From contig NZ_JH976537.1 of the NCBI RefSeq assembly GCF_000309385.1, forward strand, positions 2,374,966 through 2,438,965: DNA of 64,000 nt, written 5' to 3'. Position numbers and translations under genes: made by a program. The first letter of the stretch is position 1. Each line of letters opens with the position of its first letter. Of the stretch, positions 25,501-34,000 are shown one piece after another. The stretch comes from Nodosilinea nodulosa PCC 7104 (GTDB lineage: Bacteria; Cyanobacteriota; Cyanobacteriia; Phormidesmidales; Phormidesmidaceae). The notes beneath the pieces are model-generated. The model ran no database searches, was not told the DNA's origin, and was given only the letters and a program-made list of their open reading frames with translations.

Positions 25501-25827
25501 ATGGCTTTTTCCTTTGATTCGTCGATGACGCCCCAGACCCAGTCCACCAAGTCCACCGCCGAGATGACCACCCTGGAACTGGCTCAAATGCTGGCGGAGC
25601 GTCTAGCCATTAAGCCTGCCGACTGGCACCGACTCAACCGCGATCGCCGAGTGCGCGCCAGCGAGCAACTGGCTGCAGCACTGGTGTTCTTGCTCAAGCA
25701 AAACTCTGAGGAAGCTCTAGTGCGAGCTGAACAGGCCATCGGCTGGCTTGACCACAGCCTTCAGGCTCCGCCCTGCCCCACCCACGGAGAGCGCCGGGCC
25801 AATCAACCTGGCCAGCAAGGTGAATAA
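25501..25827 (+). CDS. Small cyanobacterial protein (DUF6439-like)
   Basis: A 108-residue, mostly helical protein. The core (about 24-90) carries LELAQMLAERLAIKPADWHRL, then ASEQLAAALVFLLKQNSEEA and AIGWLDHSL. Both termini are low complexity. It resembles a short protein family widespread in cyanobacteria, which I think is DUF6439; the function is unknown. It stands between the coiled-coil protein and a convergent anti-sigma-type gene. Confidence 0.7.
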   Translation: MAFSFDSSMTPQTQSTKSTAEMTTLELAQMLAERLAIKPADWHRLNRDRRVRASEQLAAALVFLLKQNSEEALVRAEQAIGWLDHSLQAPPCPTHGERRANQPGQQGE

Positions 25828-25837
25828 GATTGCACCC

Positions 25838-26287
25838 TTAGCGAATTAGCGGCAGTCGGCGGGGCTGCCGTACCACTTTACCCAAGTGGAGTTCGCAACC
25901 ACCGTTGTACCAGGTGACCTGATCAAAAATTTGGTAAAGAATGTATAGCCCACGCCCACATTCTCCGGGATGGGAATGACAGTTACTATCTCTGGCTTCG
26001 CTACAGCTGGAGGGGTGGCTAAACCCGCTTCCCTGGTCTGCAATGACCCACCACAGGTGAGAGTTTGAAGCGGTGTACTTAACAGAAATGCACTTAGCCG
26101 GGTCAAGCCGATTGCCGTGCTTAGCTGCATTTACCAGCGCTTCCTGCAAACCAAGCCGTATCTCGGCTTGCCACGGGGCGGGTACATCTCTCAGCAAAAG
26201 CTCTAGTACAGGCTGCAAATACAGCGTTGATACAAAGCTTAGGGTGTCCCACTTTTGCTGCTGCGCAGATGGAGAAGTTGCAATCAC
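25838..26287 (-). CDS. Anti-sigma-factor-type ATP-binding protein (RsbW-like)
   Basis: A 149-residue single-domain GHKL ATPase of the RsbW/SpoIIAB type. Motifs are the N-box LQEALVNAAKHGN (about 48-60), the G1 box VIADQGSGF (about 81-89) and the G2 box ECGRGLYILYQIFD (about 109-122). Such proteins phosphorylate anti-anti-sigma proteins or sequester sigma factors. In cyanobacteria they often work with a PP2C phosphatase, but no STAS or PP2C gene is adjacent here. Confidence 0.85.
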   Translation of the reverse strand: MIATSPSAQQQKWDTLSFVSTLYLQPVLELLLRDVPAPWQAEIRLGLQEALVNAAKHGNRLDPAKCISVKYTASNSHLWWVIADQGSGFSHPSSCSEARDSNCHSHPGECGRGLYILYQIFDQVTWYNGGCELHLGKVVRQPRRLPLIR

Positions 26288-26796
26288 TCAGGCCATCTCC
26301 AATGTCTTGAGTTGAATATCTGTGCAAACGCCTGGCTTAAAAACCAAGCATCAACTAATTAAAATCAATCTTGAACGACCAATAAATTATTTATATTTGT
26401 TATGGGTTGCCTTGGGCTAGCACTTATGCGTAGCTCTAAGCAGTCTTGGTCTTCAGCGGTTAGGATTAAGGCCATTACTTAAGCCGGAACCCCAGCCGTT
26501 GAAAGCGTACCGGAAATAGCAATACGACCACTTTTTAAGTATAGCAAACTTTGCCAGGGTCTCGTCAATGGCCAATTGGATTGCGGCAAAGTCACTGTTT
26601 CAGCGGTGTTTTATCTTGTTTTCTCTATCAGCAAACTTTGTCAAGACCTGCGAAAGCCTTTGATAAGCCATAGGAAAGCTTGCTCTGTGAAGCCCGATCT
26701 GGACTGCTTTGAAACAGAATATGAGGAAAAGATTACGCAATATTAAGCTGCGCAAAACAGTGAATCTTCTCGCTGAGAAATGAGAAATAGGCTGCG
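26288..26796. other. Intergenic, no supported gene
   Basis: About 510 bp, more AT-rich than its surroundings. A 14-base word AGCAAACTTTG(C/T)CA occurs twice (about 26543 and 26630). It holds the promoter of the RsbW-like gene; I see no gene or RNA family. Confidence 0.45.
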
Positions 26797-27459
26797 CTAG
26801 CTACTTAAATGCTGCCGGGCCGCGCCAGCCACAATGTCAGACTCATCGTTGGTAAGCTGACGCAGCGCGGTTTGGGCCTCTGGCTGTGAAAACTGGGCCA
26901 GGGCTTGTACAAGCCGATGGCGCACTTGCCAATCGGGATGGCCGACGTGGTTAAGCAGCAGCGGCAGGGCGCGGCTGTCCCCCAACTCGCCCAAGGCTCC
27001 AATAGCGGCGGTGGCAATCAGCTCGTTGTCAGAGGCGAGCGCTTCTTGGAGGAGGTCAAAGGCACTGGGTTCGCCCAGTTCGCCCAGTGCCGCCACAATG
27101 CTAAATTTCACGAGCCATTCGTCGGTGCTGTGGTACAGCGCGGCCAGATCGGGATAGGCACTTTTGAGTTTTAGCCCGCCAATAGTGTCAGCGGCGGCGG
27201 CCTGCACATCGGGTTCGGGATCGTTGGTGAGCGATCGCAGCAGCAGCGGCTCTACCGTGGCCAAATCCTGCTGCCCCAGGCTAGCGATCTGGCTAATGGC
27301 GGCGTAGCGAACTCGGGCATTGCCGTCGTTGGCGGCCAGCTGAACCAGTTCGAAAGCCTCGGTCGGATCTAGCTCGCGCATCTGATTGACCGCCCGCAGC
27401 CGATCCCCGTAGTCGTCGGAGTGCAGCAGTTCTCGAACCGAGTCTGGGGTAATAGCCAT
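26797..27459 (-). CDS. nblB: HEAT-repeat protein, NblB-type phycobilisome degradation protein
   Basis: A 220-residue protein built almost entirely of HEAT-like repeats of about 31 residues (for example VRYAAISQIASLGQQD, DVQAAAADTIGGLK, LVKFSIVAALGELGEPS, LIATAAIGALGELGDSR, VRHRLVQALAQF). Length and repeat pattern match the cyanobacterial NblB family, which helps dismantle phycobilisomes or release bilins under nutrient stress. HEAT repeats related to bilin lyases are common, so a lyase-like role is the main alternative. An NblA-type gene is at 56858, about 30 kb away. Confidence 0.72.
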   Translation of the reverse strand: MAITPDSVRELLHSDDYGDRLRAVNQMRELDPTEAFELVQLAANDGNARVRYAAISQIASLGQQDLATVEPLLLRSLTNDPEPDVQAAAADTIGGLKLKSAYPDLAALYHSTDEWLVKFSIVAALGELGEPSAFDLLQEALASDNELIATAAIGALGELGDSRALPLLLNHVGHPDWQVRHRLVQALAQFSQPEAQTALRQLTNDESDIVAGAARQHLSS

Positions 27460-27603
27460 TTTGTAGAGATAAATACAAATCTGCTCTCTCTACTATCGGC
27501 CATTTTGGGGCCTGGCGATAGGGGGTGGGGGCGGGGGAGATGGGGAGGATAGGGGGATGGGGAAGAAAAGGCTCTCTACCTTCCTGATCTTCCTCATCTT
27601 GAG

Positions 27604-28068
27604 TTATGCATAGCTATTCGCCATTTCACGGACAATATCGCCGCGAGTGAGAATGCCAACCACCTGTTTTTCAGGGTTGACCACGGGCAGGCGCCGCACC
27701 TGTTTATCGTGCATGAGGTGAGCCGCTTCGCGCAGAGATTTATCGGGGGCGATGGTGACAACGCGATCGGTCATCACATCTTTGACCCGTTGCCCCAGGG
27801 CTTTGTGGAGTTCCTGGTTGTACTGGGTGGGGTTTTTGAGGTATATCACGCTGTCGAGCAGCATGATGTAGGCGGGCACATCGACTCCGGTGGTTTGCCA
27901 CATCAGGTCAGACTCCGACAAGATGCCCACCAGAGCATTGTCTGTGTCGATCACCGGCAGTCCGCCGACGTGGTTGTCGGCCATGAGCTGGATGGCATCT
28001 TTCAGCTCGGCATCCGGGGGTACCGAGATCGGGTTTGGGGTCATTACATCCGCAACGGTTTTGGCCAT
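27604..28068 (-). CDS. CBS-domain pair protein
   Basis: A 154-residue protein made of two CBS domains. The first is about 6-60 (VADVMTPNPISVPPDAELKD, HVGGLPVIDTDNALVGILSE), the second about 92-150 (VKDVMTDRVVTIAPDKSLRE, QVRRLPVVNPEKQVVGILTR). The insert between them (TTGVDVPAYIMLLDS) is typical of a cyanobacterial and plant CBSX-like group. CBS pairs bind adenine nucleotides and sense energy state. No partner is fused. Confidence 0.9.
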   Translation of the reverse strand: MAKTVADVMTPNPISVPPDAELKDAIQLMADNHVGGLPVIDTDNALVGILSESDLMWQTTGVDVPAYIMLLDSVIYLKNPTQYNQELHKALGQRVKDVMTDRVVTIAPDKSLREAAHLMHDKQVRRLPVVNPEKQVVGILTRGDIVREMANSYA

Positions 28069-28129
28069 AAATCTGGTTGATACGCTTTAAATTCATTCTA
28101 GAAAAGGTTCTTGGCTAACCGGTTGGCTG

Positions 28130-29164
28130 TCACAGGTCGTTACAGTAATGCTCTAGGATTTGGGCGCAGTGGGCGATCGCACCCAAATGGGCAATCTCGT
28201 AGCCGTGGGTATTGTCGGTGGGAAAGCTGAGGCAGGCGGCCCGCGACACATGGCCAAACTTCATGGCGATCGACCCATCGCTGCCAAAGCCGCTGATCAC
28301 CGCCATTTGGATGGGCACGGTGTTCTGGGTGGCGGCCCGGCGCAGGTCAGCGTTCAGGCCCTCGTCGTAGAGTCCGTAGGCGTCCTGGCTGAGCAGCACC
28401 GGAATCTCCCCTGGCTGAATCGGGTACTCCGAAGCCAGGGGGCAAATTTCCAGGGCAATCAGCGCTTCCAGGCGATGGCGCTGGGAGAAATAGAGGGCAC
28501 CGATCGCGCCCACTTCTTCCTTGGCCGAGGCCACCAGGTACACCGTTACGGGCGGGGACTTCAGGCGCTCGGCCAGCCACAGCAAAATCGCCAGGGAAGC
28601 CTTGTTGTCGAGGGTGTAGCTGGCGATGTAGTCGCCCATGGCAAAGGGCCGCTTGCGGTGCTTGCCCACCACCACCCGAGTGCCGGGGCGAATGCCGGCG
28701 TCGGCCAGCTCCTGGGGCAATCGCTTGGTTTCAATCCAGGCGGTTTCCCAGGTGACGGGCTTGCTCTCCTGCTGCGCCTTCTGGGGCGACTCGTGGGAAA
28801 CATGGCGCGAGCCAAAGCTCAAAATACCGCTGATGGTGTGGTGATCCCCGAGTAAATCCACCACGCCCTCGCCGTACACCCAGGGAAACGCGCCGCCCAG
28901 CTTGCGCACCGACACCCGACCGTCGGCGTAGATGCTTTTGACCAGGGTGCCGATCTCATCTTTGTGGGCGGTAATGGCGATGGCGCGACTGTCGTCTTTG
29001 CCGGGGATTTTGGCAATCACGTTGTCGGCCTCATCCAGCCAGTGCTCGACCCCGAGATCGGCGAGCGCATCCATTAGATATTGGTTAATTTCCTCCTCGG
29101 CACCGCTGGGGGAGTGGCATAGGACCATTTCAGAAATGCGGGCGAAGAGATCGTCGTAGGGCAT
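28130..29164 (-). CDS. M42-family metallopeptidase (aminopeptidase)
   Basis: A 344-residue co-catalytic metallopeptidase that trims short peptides as a large cytosolic shell. Metal and catalytic residues are seen in ITAHKDEIGTL (His/Asp), YTLDNKASL (Asp), ASAKEEVGAIG (the Glu-Glu pair), ALEICPLASEYP and NTHGYEIAHLGA (His). I chose the ATG at 29164 (MPYDDLFARISEMV) because family members start close to this point. ATGs up to 29221 add about 19 residues and would overlap the divergent gene. Confidence 0.88.
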   Translation of the reverse strand: MPYDDLFARISEMVLCHSPSGAEEEINQYLMDALADLGVEHWLDEADNVIAKIPGKDDSRAIAITAHKDEIGTLVKSIYADGRVSVRKLGGAFPWVYGEGVVDLLGDHHTISGILSFGSRHVSHESPQKAQQESKPVTWETAWIETKRLPQELADAGIRPGTRVVVGKHRKRPFAMGDYIASYTLDNKASLAILLWLAERLKSPPVTVYLVASAKEEVGAIGALYFSQRHRLEALIALEICPLASEYPIQPGEIPVLLSQDAYGLYDEGLNADLRRAATQNTVPIQMAVISGFGSDGSIAMKFGHVSRAACLSFPTDNTHGYEIAHLGAIAHCAQILEHYCNDL

Positions 29165-29322
29165 GGGGCTTGGGTCGGCGGGGTAGATGGATTTTTCTGC
29201 TTCCATTTTCGCACCCATCACCCCATCACCCCATCACCCCCGCACCCACATCTTCCCCAGTTCCCGTTAGCCAGCTCCCTCCCCTGGGCTTTCTAAAGAC
29301 AACGAAAGTCTTCGTAAAGCTT

Positions 29323-30753
29323 GTGCATCTACTCCCTAAATCTCCTTGGGTGCGCTGGGGGATCGGGTTTGGGTTGGGGCTTCTGCTGTTTGTAGGAGTC
29401 AGTAGCCAGTTCCACAGCGAGGCTACGCTGCCCACGCTCGATCCACTACCGCAGGACCCATACATTCAGGCCTATTTCAACCAGAACCAGGCGGCGATCT
29501 ACACCGACCCCTACCGCCACATTACCCGCCACGGCGACAATCTTGAGCAGGTGGTGGTAGATGCGATCGCCACCGCCCAATCCTCCATTGATGTAGCCGT
29601 ACACGAGTTTTCGCTGCCGGGGATCGCCCATGCGTTGGCCAATCGCGCAGCGGCCGGGATAGAGGTGCGCGTGGTGGTAGAGAACACCTACAGCACCCCC
29701 GTGGCGAAGCGGGGGAATCCAGCCACATTCGCCCAGCTTGATGAGCACGCTGCGGCTAAGGCCAGCGATCTATACGCCTTTATCGACGCCAACCAGGATG
29801 GCGTGCTGAGCGACGGGGAACTGCGCGATCGCGATGCCCTGACGATCCTCTCCCAGGCGAATATTCCCCTCATTGACGACACCGCCGACGGCAGCAAAGG
29901 CAGCGGCCTGATGCACCACAAGTTTATGGTGGTCGACGGTCGCACGGTGGTGACAGGCTCGACAAATTGGACCCTTAGCGGCACCCACGGCGATTTTACC
30001 AATCCCGACAGCCGGGGCAACACCAACAGCATGGTAGTGATCGACAGCCAGCCTCTGGCCCGGCGCTTTGCAGAAGAGTTTAGCTACCTGTGGGGCGACG
30101 GCCCCGACGGCCAGCCCGACAGTCTGTTTGGGCTGCAAAAGCCTCACCGCACCTCGGCCCTGGTCTCTACCCCTGGATCGGTGCTGGAGGTGCAGTTTTC
30201 TCCCACGTCTAAGACTCAGCCCTGGGCGCAAAGCGTCAACGGGTTAATTGCCAAAACCCTGGGCCAGGCCACCCGGAGCGTTGACCTGGCCCTGTTTGTG
30301 TTTTCTGAGCAGGCGATTAGCCATCAGCTGCTGCCGGTGGCCAATCGAGGAGTGCCCATTAAAGCGGTGATTGACCCGGAATTTGCCTACCGCAGCTACA
30401 GCGAAGGACTCGACATGCTGGGAGTAGTCCTGCCCGACAACCGCTGTAAAACCGATGGCAGCGTTCCCTGGGCAAAGCCCATCACCACCGTTGGCGTACC
30501 AGTGTTGCCCCCTGGCGACAAGATGCACCACAAGTTTGCGGTGCTCGACCAAAGCATCGTGCTGGTCGGCTCCCAAAATTGGAGCCAGGCTGCCAACACG
30601 ACCAATGACGAAAACCTGCTGGTGATTCGCAACGCCACCGTAGCCGCTCACTTTGAGCGCGAATTTCAGCGTCTGTACGACGGAGCAGAGCTGGGGATGA
30701 CTCCACAGCTTCAGCATGCGATCGCCCAGCAAACCGAAAAATGTGGACATTGA
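29323..30753 (+). CDS. Phospholipase D-like protein with EF-hand insertion
   Basis: A two-domain PLD-superfamily protein (476 residues from the GTG at 29323). A hydrophobic anchor (GIGFGLGLLLFVGV) lies near the start. HKD motifs appear as MHHKFMVVDG (DNA about 29911) and MHHKFAVLDQ (about 30523), each followed by the G-S-x-N-W signature. An EF-hand loop DANQDGVLSDGE with the canonical acidic positions sits in the first domain at DNA 29785-29820. PLDs of this type cut phospholipids or nucleic acid outside the membrane, and here calcium may control it. No ATG exists upstream without crossing a CACCCCAT repeat; the frame stays open to 29170. Confidence 0.8.
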   Translation: MHLLPKSPWVRWGIGFGLGLLLFVGVSSQFHSEATLPTLDPLPQDPYIQAYFNQNQAAIYTDPYRHITRHGDNLEQVVVDAIATAQSSIDVAVHEFSLPGIAHALANRAAAGIEVRVVVENTYSTPVAKRGNPATFAQLDEHAAAKASDLYAFIDANQDGVLSDGELRDRDALTILSQANIPLIDDTADGSKGSGLMHHKFMVVDGRTVVTGSTNWTLSGTHGDFTNPDSRGNTNSMVVIDSQPLARRFAEEFSYLWGDGPDGQPDSLFGLQKPHRTSALVSTPGSVLEVQFSPTSKTQPWAQSVNGLIAKTLGQATRSVDLALFVFSEQAISHQLLPVANRGVPIKAVIDPEFAYRSYSEGLDMLGVVLPDNRCKTDGSVPWAKPITTVGVPVLPPGDKMHHKFAVLDQSIVLVGSQNWSQAANTTNDENLLVIRNATVAAHFEREFQRLYDGAELGMTPQLQHAIAQQTEKCGH

Positions 30754-30808
30754 ACCGAGCAACTGGTCTAAATCACCCATAGCTAAGGTTAAATATCCCA
30801 CGAAATAA

Positions 30809-30879
30809 TCCTGAGGACTATCCAGAGGACAGGTTCCTGGGCGATACTTAAGCAACATCCTGAGGATTGTCCAGAGGAT
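30809..30879. repeat. Two paired TCCT/AGAGGA-type sites upstream of the HTH gene
   Basis: Ten-base sites TCCTGAGGAC (30809), TCCAGAGGAC (30821), TCCTGAGGAT (30858) and TCCAGAGGAT (30870). Within each pair the spacing is exactly 12 bp; the pairs are 49 bp apart. The last site ends 4 bp before the ATG of the gene, so binding would block its own translation region or promoter. Confidence 0.75.
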
Positions 30880-30883
30880 AGCT

Positions 30884-31450
30884 ATGAATCCTGGGGAAAT
30901 TGATCGATATCCAGTCAATCAGCTGCAAGACCGTTATAGTCTCGCCCGCAGCGCCGTGTATAAACGCATGGAGCAGCTGGGCATTGTGCCAAAGAAGGTA
31001 GGACAGCGATCGTACATCGGCGCTCAGGAGCTTCGGCTCATGGACGAACTGCATGTCTTTATCAATCAGGGGGGTAACGCCGCTGAATTTATAGAGGCGC
31101 GCGGGCTGCGGCAGCAGCCAGGCAACAACGGCAACGGGCAGTCTGGGACTGGGTCTGACCTAACAATCACCCCTAATGATTTTGGGGGCATGATTGGCGC
31201 TCTGGCTGAATTGATGGGGCGGATGGGGTTCGGGCAACCCGACCCGGTGCAGTATTTTGAGACCCTCGAAAATGCGGCTAGAAATGGTTGGCTATTTAGT
31301 ACCAGCGAACTGGCTGGGCTGCTGGATTTATCGCCTAGGGAAGTGGAAGGTTACGGCGATCGCTTTGCCGAGGCCGGGTTTGTCTTCAGCCGCTCAGGGT
31401 ATCGAAAAAATGGCGAGATTGCCTGGAAGGTCACAAAGCGTTTAAAATAA
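30884..31450 (+). CDS. Helix-turn-helix DNA-binding protein, candidate autoregulator
   Basis: A 188-residue protein. Residues about 8-60 form an HTH resembling the MerR or resolvase type (LQDRYSLARSAVYKRMEQLG, then GQRSYIGAQELRLMDELH). A glycine/asparagine-rich linker (about 75-95) leads to a C-terminal region with a second HTH-like part (about 135-188, STSELAGLLDLSPREVEGYG). The gene is embedded between eight repeated 10-bp sites, four on each side, as in an autoregulated plasmid or phage-type control locus. I do not recognise a characterised homologue. The ATG is the first after the upstream sites; GAGGAT four bases upstream overlaps the last site. Confidence 0.75.
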   Translation: MNPGEIDRYPVNQLQDRYSLARSAVYKRMEQLGIVPKKVGQRSYIGAQELRLMDELHVFINQGGNAAEFIEARGLRQQPGNNGNGQSGTGSDLTITPNDFGGMIGALAELMGRMGFGQPDPVQYFETLENAARNGWLFSTSELAGLLDLSPREVEGYGDRFAEAGFVFSRSGYRKNGEIAWKVTKRLK

Positions 31451-31451
31451 A

Positions 31452-31655
31452 AAGACCAGCAGTTCCAGTGCTGGTCTAAATGCAAGTTAGCTGTTTTCTT
31501 TTTTTCCTTTGGTGGTGATGTTGGTGGTAGCACTGGCATCACCTCTCTTTTTGGAGGGGCGACGGGTTGTCAGCCGCTCTGGCGTCAGGAGTTTGCCAGC
31601 GGGAGCTAAACCCACCAGTGGGGGCGGTGTCTCCCTGGGCCCTTCAACCTTGGTC
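31452..31655 (-). ncRNA. Predicted small RNA convergent to the HTH gene
   Basis: On the minus strand a -10-like GCTAGTATAAG (about 31656-31666) lies directly after the four downstream 10-bp sites. About 180 nt later a 9-bp stem AGACCAGCA / TGCTGGTCT (31453-31477 region) is followed by TTTTTATTTT, a strong intrinsic terminator on that strand only. The transcript would have several GC-rich stems and end against the 3' end of the HTH mRNA. There is no convincing ORF. It could instead be the 3' end of the amidohydrolase transcript. Confidence 0.4.
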
Positions 31656-31668
31656 TTATACTAGCACG

Positions 31669-31725
31669 TCCTGAGGACACTCCTGAGGACGATACCAAAA
31701 TATTCCTGAGGACATTCCTGAGGAC
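31669..31725. repeat. Two paired TCCTGAGGAC sites downstream of the HTH gene
   Basis: Four perfect TCCTGAGGAC copies at 31669, 31681, 31704 and 31716: again two pairs with 12-bp spacing, 35 bp between pairs. A weaker relative TCCTGCGGAT lies at 31751. They are placed upstream of the predicted minus-strand small RNA. Confidence 0.8.
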
Positions 31726-31816
31726 GAGATGACTTGCCTGGGGAATCCTATCCTGCGGATCCATAAAAAGATATCACTACAGGAGTTTCCTGTGTTCTGC
31801 GTTTAGAGGCAAGCAT

Positions 31817-33223
31817 TTATCGCTTCAGCATGACATCCCGATAATGAGACTCAACGGGATGATGGGGAGATTCTGTTTTTTGAACTGTCTGGGGCCGATG
31901 CCGCAGGACATTGTGCAGGACAGCGGTATCTACTGTAAGCACCTGGCCCTGATCGATAAGTTGCCTACCCTGAACCCAAGCCGATTCCACAACTTCGGTA
32001 GGCCGTCCTAATACCAAGAGCTGGAGCGGATTGGTGCAGGGCAGCATAGATGGATGGTCCAGGTTGTAGAGCACCAGGTCGGCGTCCATGCCGGGGGCGA
32101 TGGTGCCGGTGCGATCGCCCAAGTTCACGGCCTTTGCCCCACCCACCGCTGCCATCTGCACCACCTGCTCCGGCGTTAGCCAACTCTCATAGTCCTGCTC
32201 AGTCACCGTGTGCAGGATGATACCGAGCTTGAGCACCTCCAGCAAATTCTGAGCATCATTGCTGGCAGCCCCATCACAGCCAAGGGCCACGTTCAATCCT
32301 GCCTGACGACACTTGAGAATAGGCGCCAAACCACTGCCTAAACGCAGATTGCTGACCGGATTGTGGACAAGGGTGGATCCGCTGCTGGCGAGGAGTTCAA
32401 TATCCGCATCGTCGATCCACACGCCGTGGGCCAGGGAGGTGCGGGGAGTGAGGCAGCCGAGATCCTTTAAATGCTGTACGGCGCTGATGCCGTAGCGCTC
32501 TTGAGCTAAACGATGCTGGGCGCGGGTTTCGAGCAGGTGGGTGTGGTAGCAGAGGTGGAGGCGATCGCTAATCTCTCCGCAGCCTGACAACAGCTCATCC
32601 GAACACCGATGGAACCCTGTCGGCCCTAGGCCAATGTAAATGCCGCTGTCCGGATCGTGGAATTCAGCAATAATCGCCTCCATGAGCGCCAACAGCTCAG
32701 CTGCCGATTTTGGCGAGGCCGACTGGGGCAGCAGACACCCCTTCGGGAAGCCCGACGCAAAGGGCAAATCCATGATCAGCGGCGCAATCACCGCCCGAAT
32801 GCCCACCGCTCGATAGCCCCGCACCAGAGCATCCACCGTTTCCATCTCCTGGCCGGGGAGGACGTAGGCGTGATCCATGACGCAGGTGCCACCGGAGAGC
32901 AGCGTATCTACCGCCGTACTCACCGCCCCCCAGTAAAACTGCTCTAGCTGCTGCGGGGTCGAGTCGAACACGTTGGCCAGCCATAGCTCTAGCGGCAGTT
33001 GGGGAATCAGCCCCCGCTGCCACACCTGGGAAGAGTGGGTATGGCCATTGACAAACCCCGGCAGCAGCAGCTTGGCTTGGCCGTCGATGACCTGCTGGTG
33101 AGGCGCAACAGGAATGGTGCCAGCGGGGGCGACGGTGTGAATTTGGGAACCAATCAGCAGGACGTCTACGGACTCAAGCGTATCGTTCTGCAGGGCAAGG
33201 ACGGACTGGATCAGGGTTTGCAT
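31817..33223 (-). CDS. Amidohydrolase-family deaminase/hydrolase (SsnA/ATZ-TRZ type)
   Basis: A 468-residue metal-dependent hydrolase. Ligands are seen in the HTH motif of LPGFVNGHTHSSQVW (about 55-68), CYHTHLLET (His, about 225), SLAHGVWIDDADIEL (His) and the Asp in ALGCDGAASNDAQNL. This group deaminates or dechlorinates N-heterocycles (cytosine, guanine, triazines, adenosyl compounds). The exact substrate cannot be read. It lies on the same strand as the downstream end of the Rieske/ABC cluster but is separated from it by an MNT/HEPN pair on the other strand. Confidence 0.85.
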   Translation of the reverse strand: MQTLIQSVLALQNDTLESVDVLLIGSQIHTVAPAGTIPVAPHQQVIDGQAKLLLPGFVNGHTHSSQVWQRGLIPQLPLELWLANVFDSTPQQLEQFYWGAVSTAVDTLLSGGTCVMDHAYVLPGQEMETVDALVRGYRAVGIRAVIAPLIMDLPFASGFPKGCLLPQSASPKSAAELLALMEAIIAEFHDPDSGIYIGLGPTGFHRCSDELLSGCGEISDRLHLCYHTHLLETRAQHRLAQERYGISAVQHLKDLGCLTPRTSLAHGVWIDDADIELLASSGSTLVHNPVSNLRLGSGLAPILKCRQAGLNVALGCDGAASNDAQNLLEVLKLGIILHTVTEQDYESWLTPEQVVQMAAVGGAKAVNLGDRTGTIAPGMDADLVLYNLDHPSMLPCTNPLQLLVLGRPTEVVESAWVQGRQLIDQGQVLTVDTAVLHNVLRHRPQTVQKTESPHHPVESHYRDVMLKR

Positions 33224-33333
33224 GGGATTGTGACGTTTAAGTTTTGGAGTAAGGCGGATTACGGGGAGAATGGCGCTGGAGAGTAGCCCAGAGCATTGGT
33301 AAAGTAGAACTAGAAGCTTCTCGCCGGTAGATC

Positions 33334-33636
33334 ATGTCCCCAGGCGTTAGTCGAGGCGATATTCTTGGCAAGATTAGGGCTCATAGGCTGACTCTCGAGG
33401 CCATGGGGGTAAAGTCGCTTGGGTTGTTTGGCTCTGTGGCCCGCAATGAAGCCACCGCCAAAAGCGATATAGACGTTTTGGTAGAATTCTCGCAGCCAGT
33501 GGGGTTTTTCCAAGTTTTCGATATTCAGTATTTTCTAGAAGATTTGCTTCAGTGTCCCATTGACCTGGGCACAGTAGATTCTCTGAAAGACCACCTGAGA
33601 ACTCCAGTTTTAGAAGATATCATCCATGTCTTCTAG
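33334..33636 (+). CDS. mntA: MNT-type nucleotidyltransferase antitoxin
   Basis: A 100-residue minimal nucleotidyltransferase. The catalytic motif GLFGSVARNEATAKSDIDVL (GSx10DxD) is intact at about residues 31-50. In MNT/HEPN modules this enzyme AMPylates the HEPN toxin near its active-site Tyr to inactivate it. The HEPN gene follows with an 11-bp overlap, a typical coupled pair. Confidence 0.88.
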   Translation: MSPGVSRGDILGKIRAHRLTLEAMGVKSLGLFGSVARNEATAKSDIDVLVEFSQPVGFFQVFDIQYFLEDLLQCPIDLGTVDSLKDHLRTPVLEDIIHVF

Positions 33637-33973
33637 AAATTGGCGATCGCGAGTTCAGGATATTTTGGGCGTCATTGAAACGATTCAGCAGCGTATCAAT
33701 GGCCTTGACTTCCGAGCCTTTGAAGGCAACCCGATTCTAGTCGAGTCGGTGATTTATCAGCTGATTGTCATTGGTGAAGCTGCCGCCAACATTCCACCAG
33801 ATATTAAGCAACAGGTTCCAGAATTGCCCTGGCGGCAAATGACTGATATGCGGAACATCATGGCCCATGCTTATTTTCGAGTAGAACGAAGGATCGTCTG
33901 GGAAACGGCTTGTAATAATCTGCTGCCATTAATTCAGCCATTGCATCACTTACTGCACAATTCACCGCTTTAG
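33626..33973 (+). CDS. hepT: HEPN-domain toxin (HepT-like, DUF86)
   Basis: A 115-residue helical protein. It carries the HEPN ribonuclease motif as MRNIMAHAYFRVE (Rx4HxY, about residues 75-88), and IYQLIVIGEAAANIP is typical for DUF86. It would cleave RNA (tRNA or mRNA) when not AMPylated by its MNT partner. The pair is inserted between the amidohydrolase and the Rieske cluster on the opposite strand. Confidence 0.88.
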   Translation: MSSRNWRSRVQDILGVIETIQQRINGLDFRAFEGNPILVESVIYQLIVIGEAAANIPPDIKQQVPELPWRQMTDMRNIMAHAYFRVERRIVWETACNNLLPLIQPLHHLLHNSPL

Positions 33974-34000
33974 CAGTAGGGCGGGCAATGCCCACCGACT

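Noticed and set aside
31351..31542. 63-codon minus-strand frame in the predicted small RNA
   Set aside because: It runs through the transcript's terminator hairpin into the antisense of the HTH gene; composition is not protein-like.
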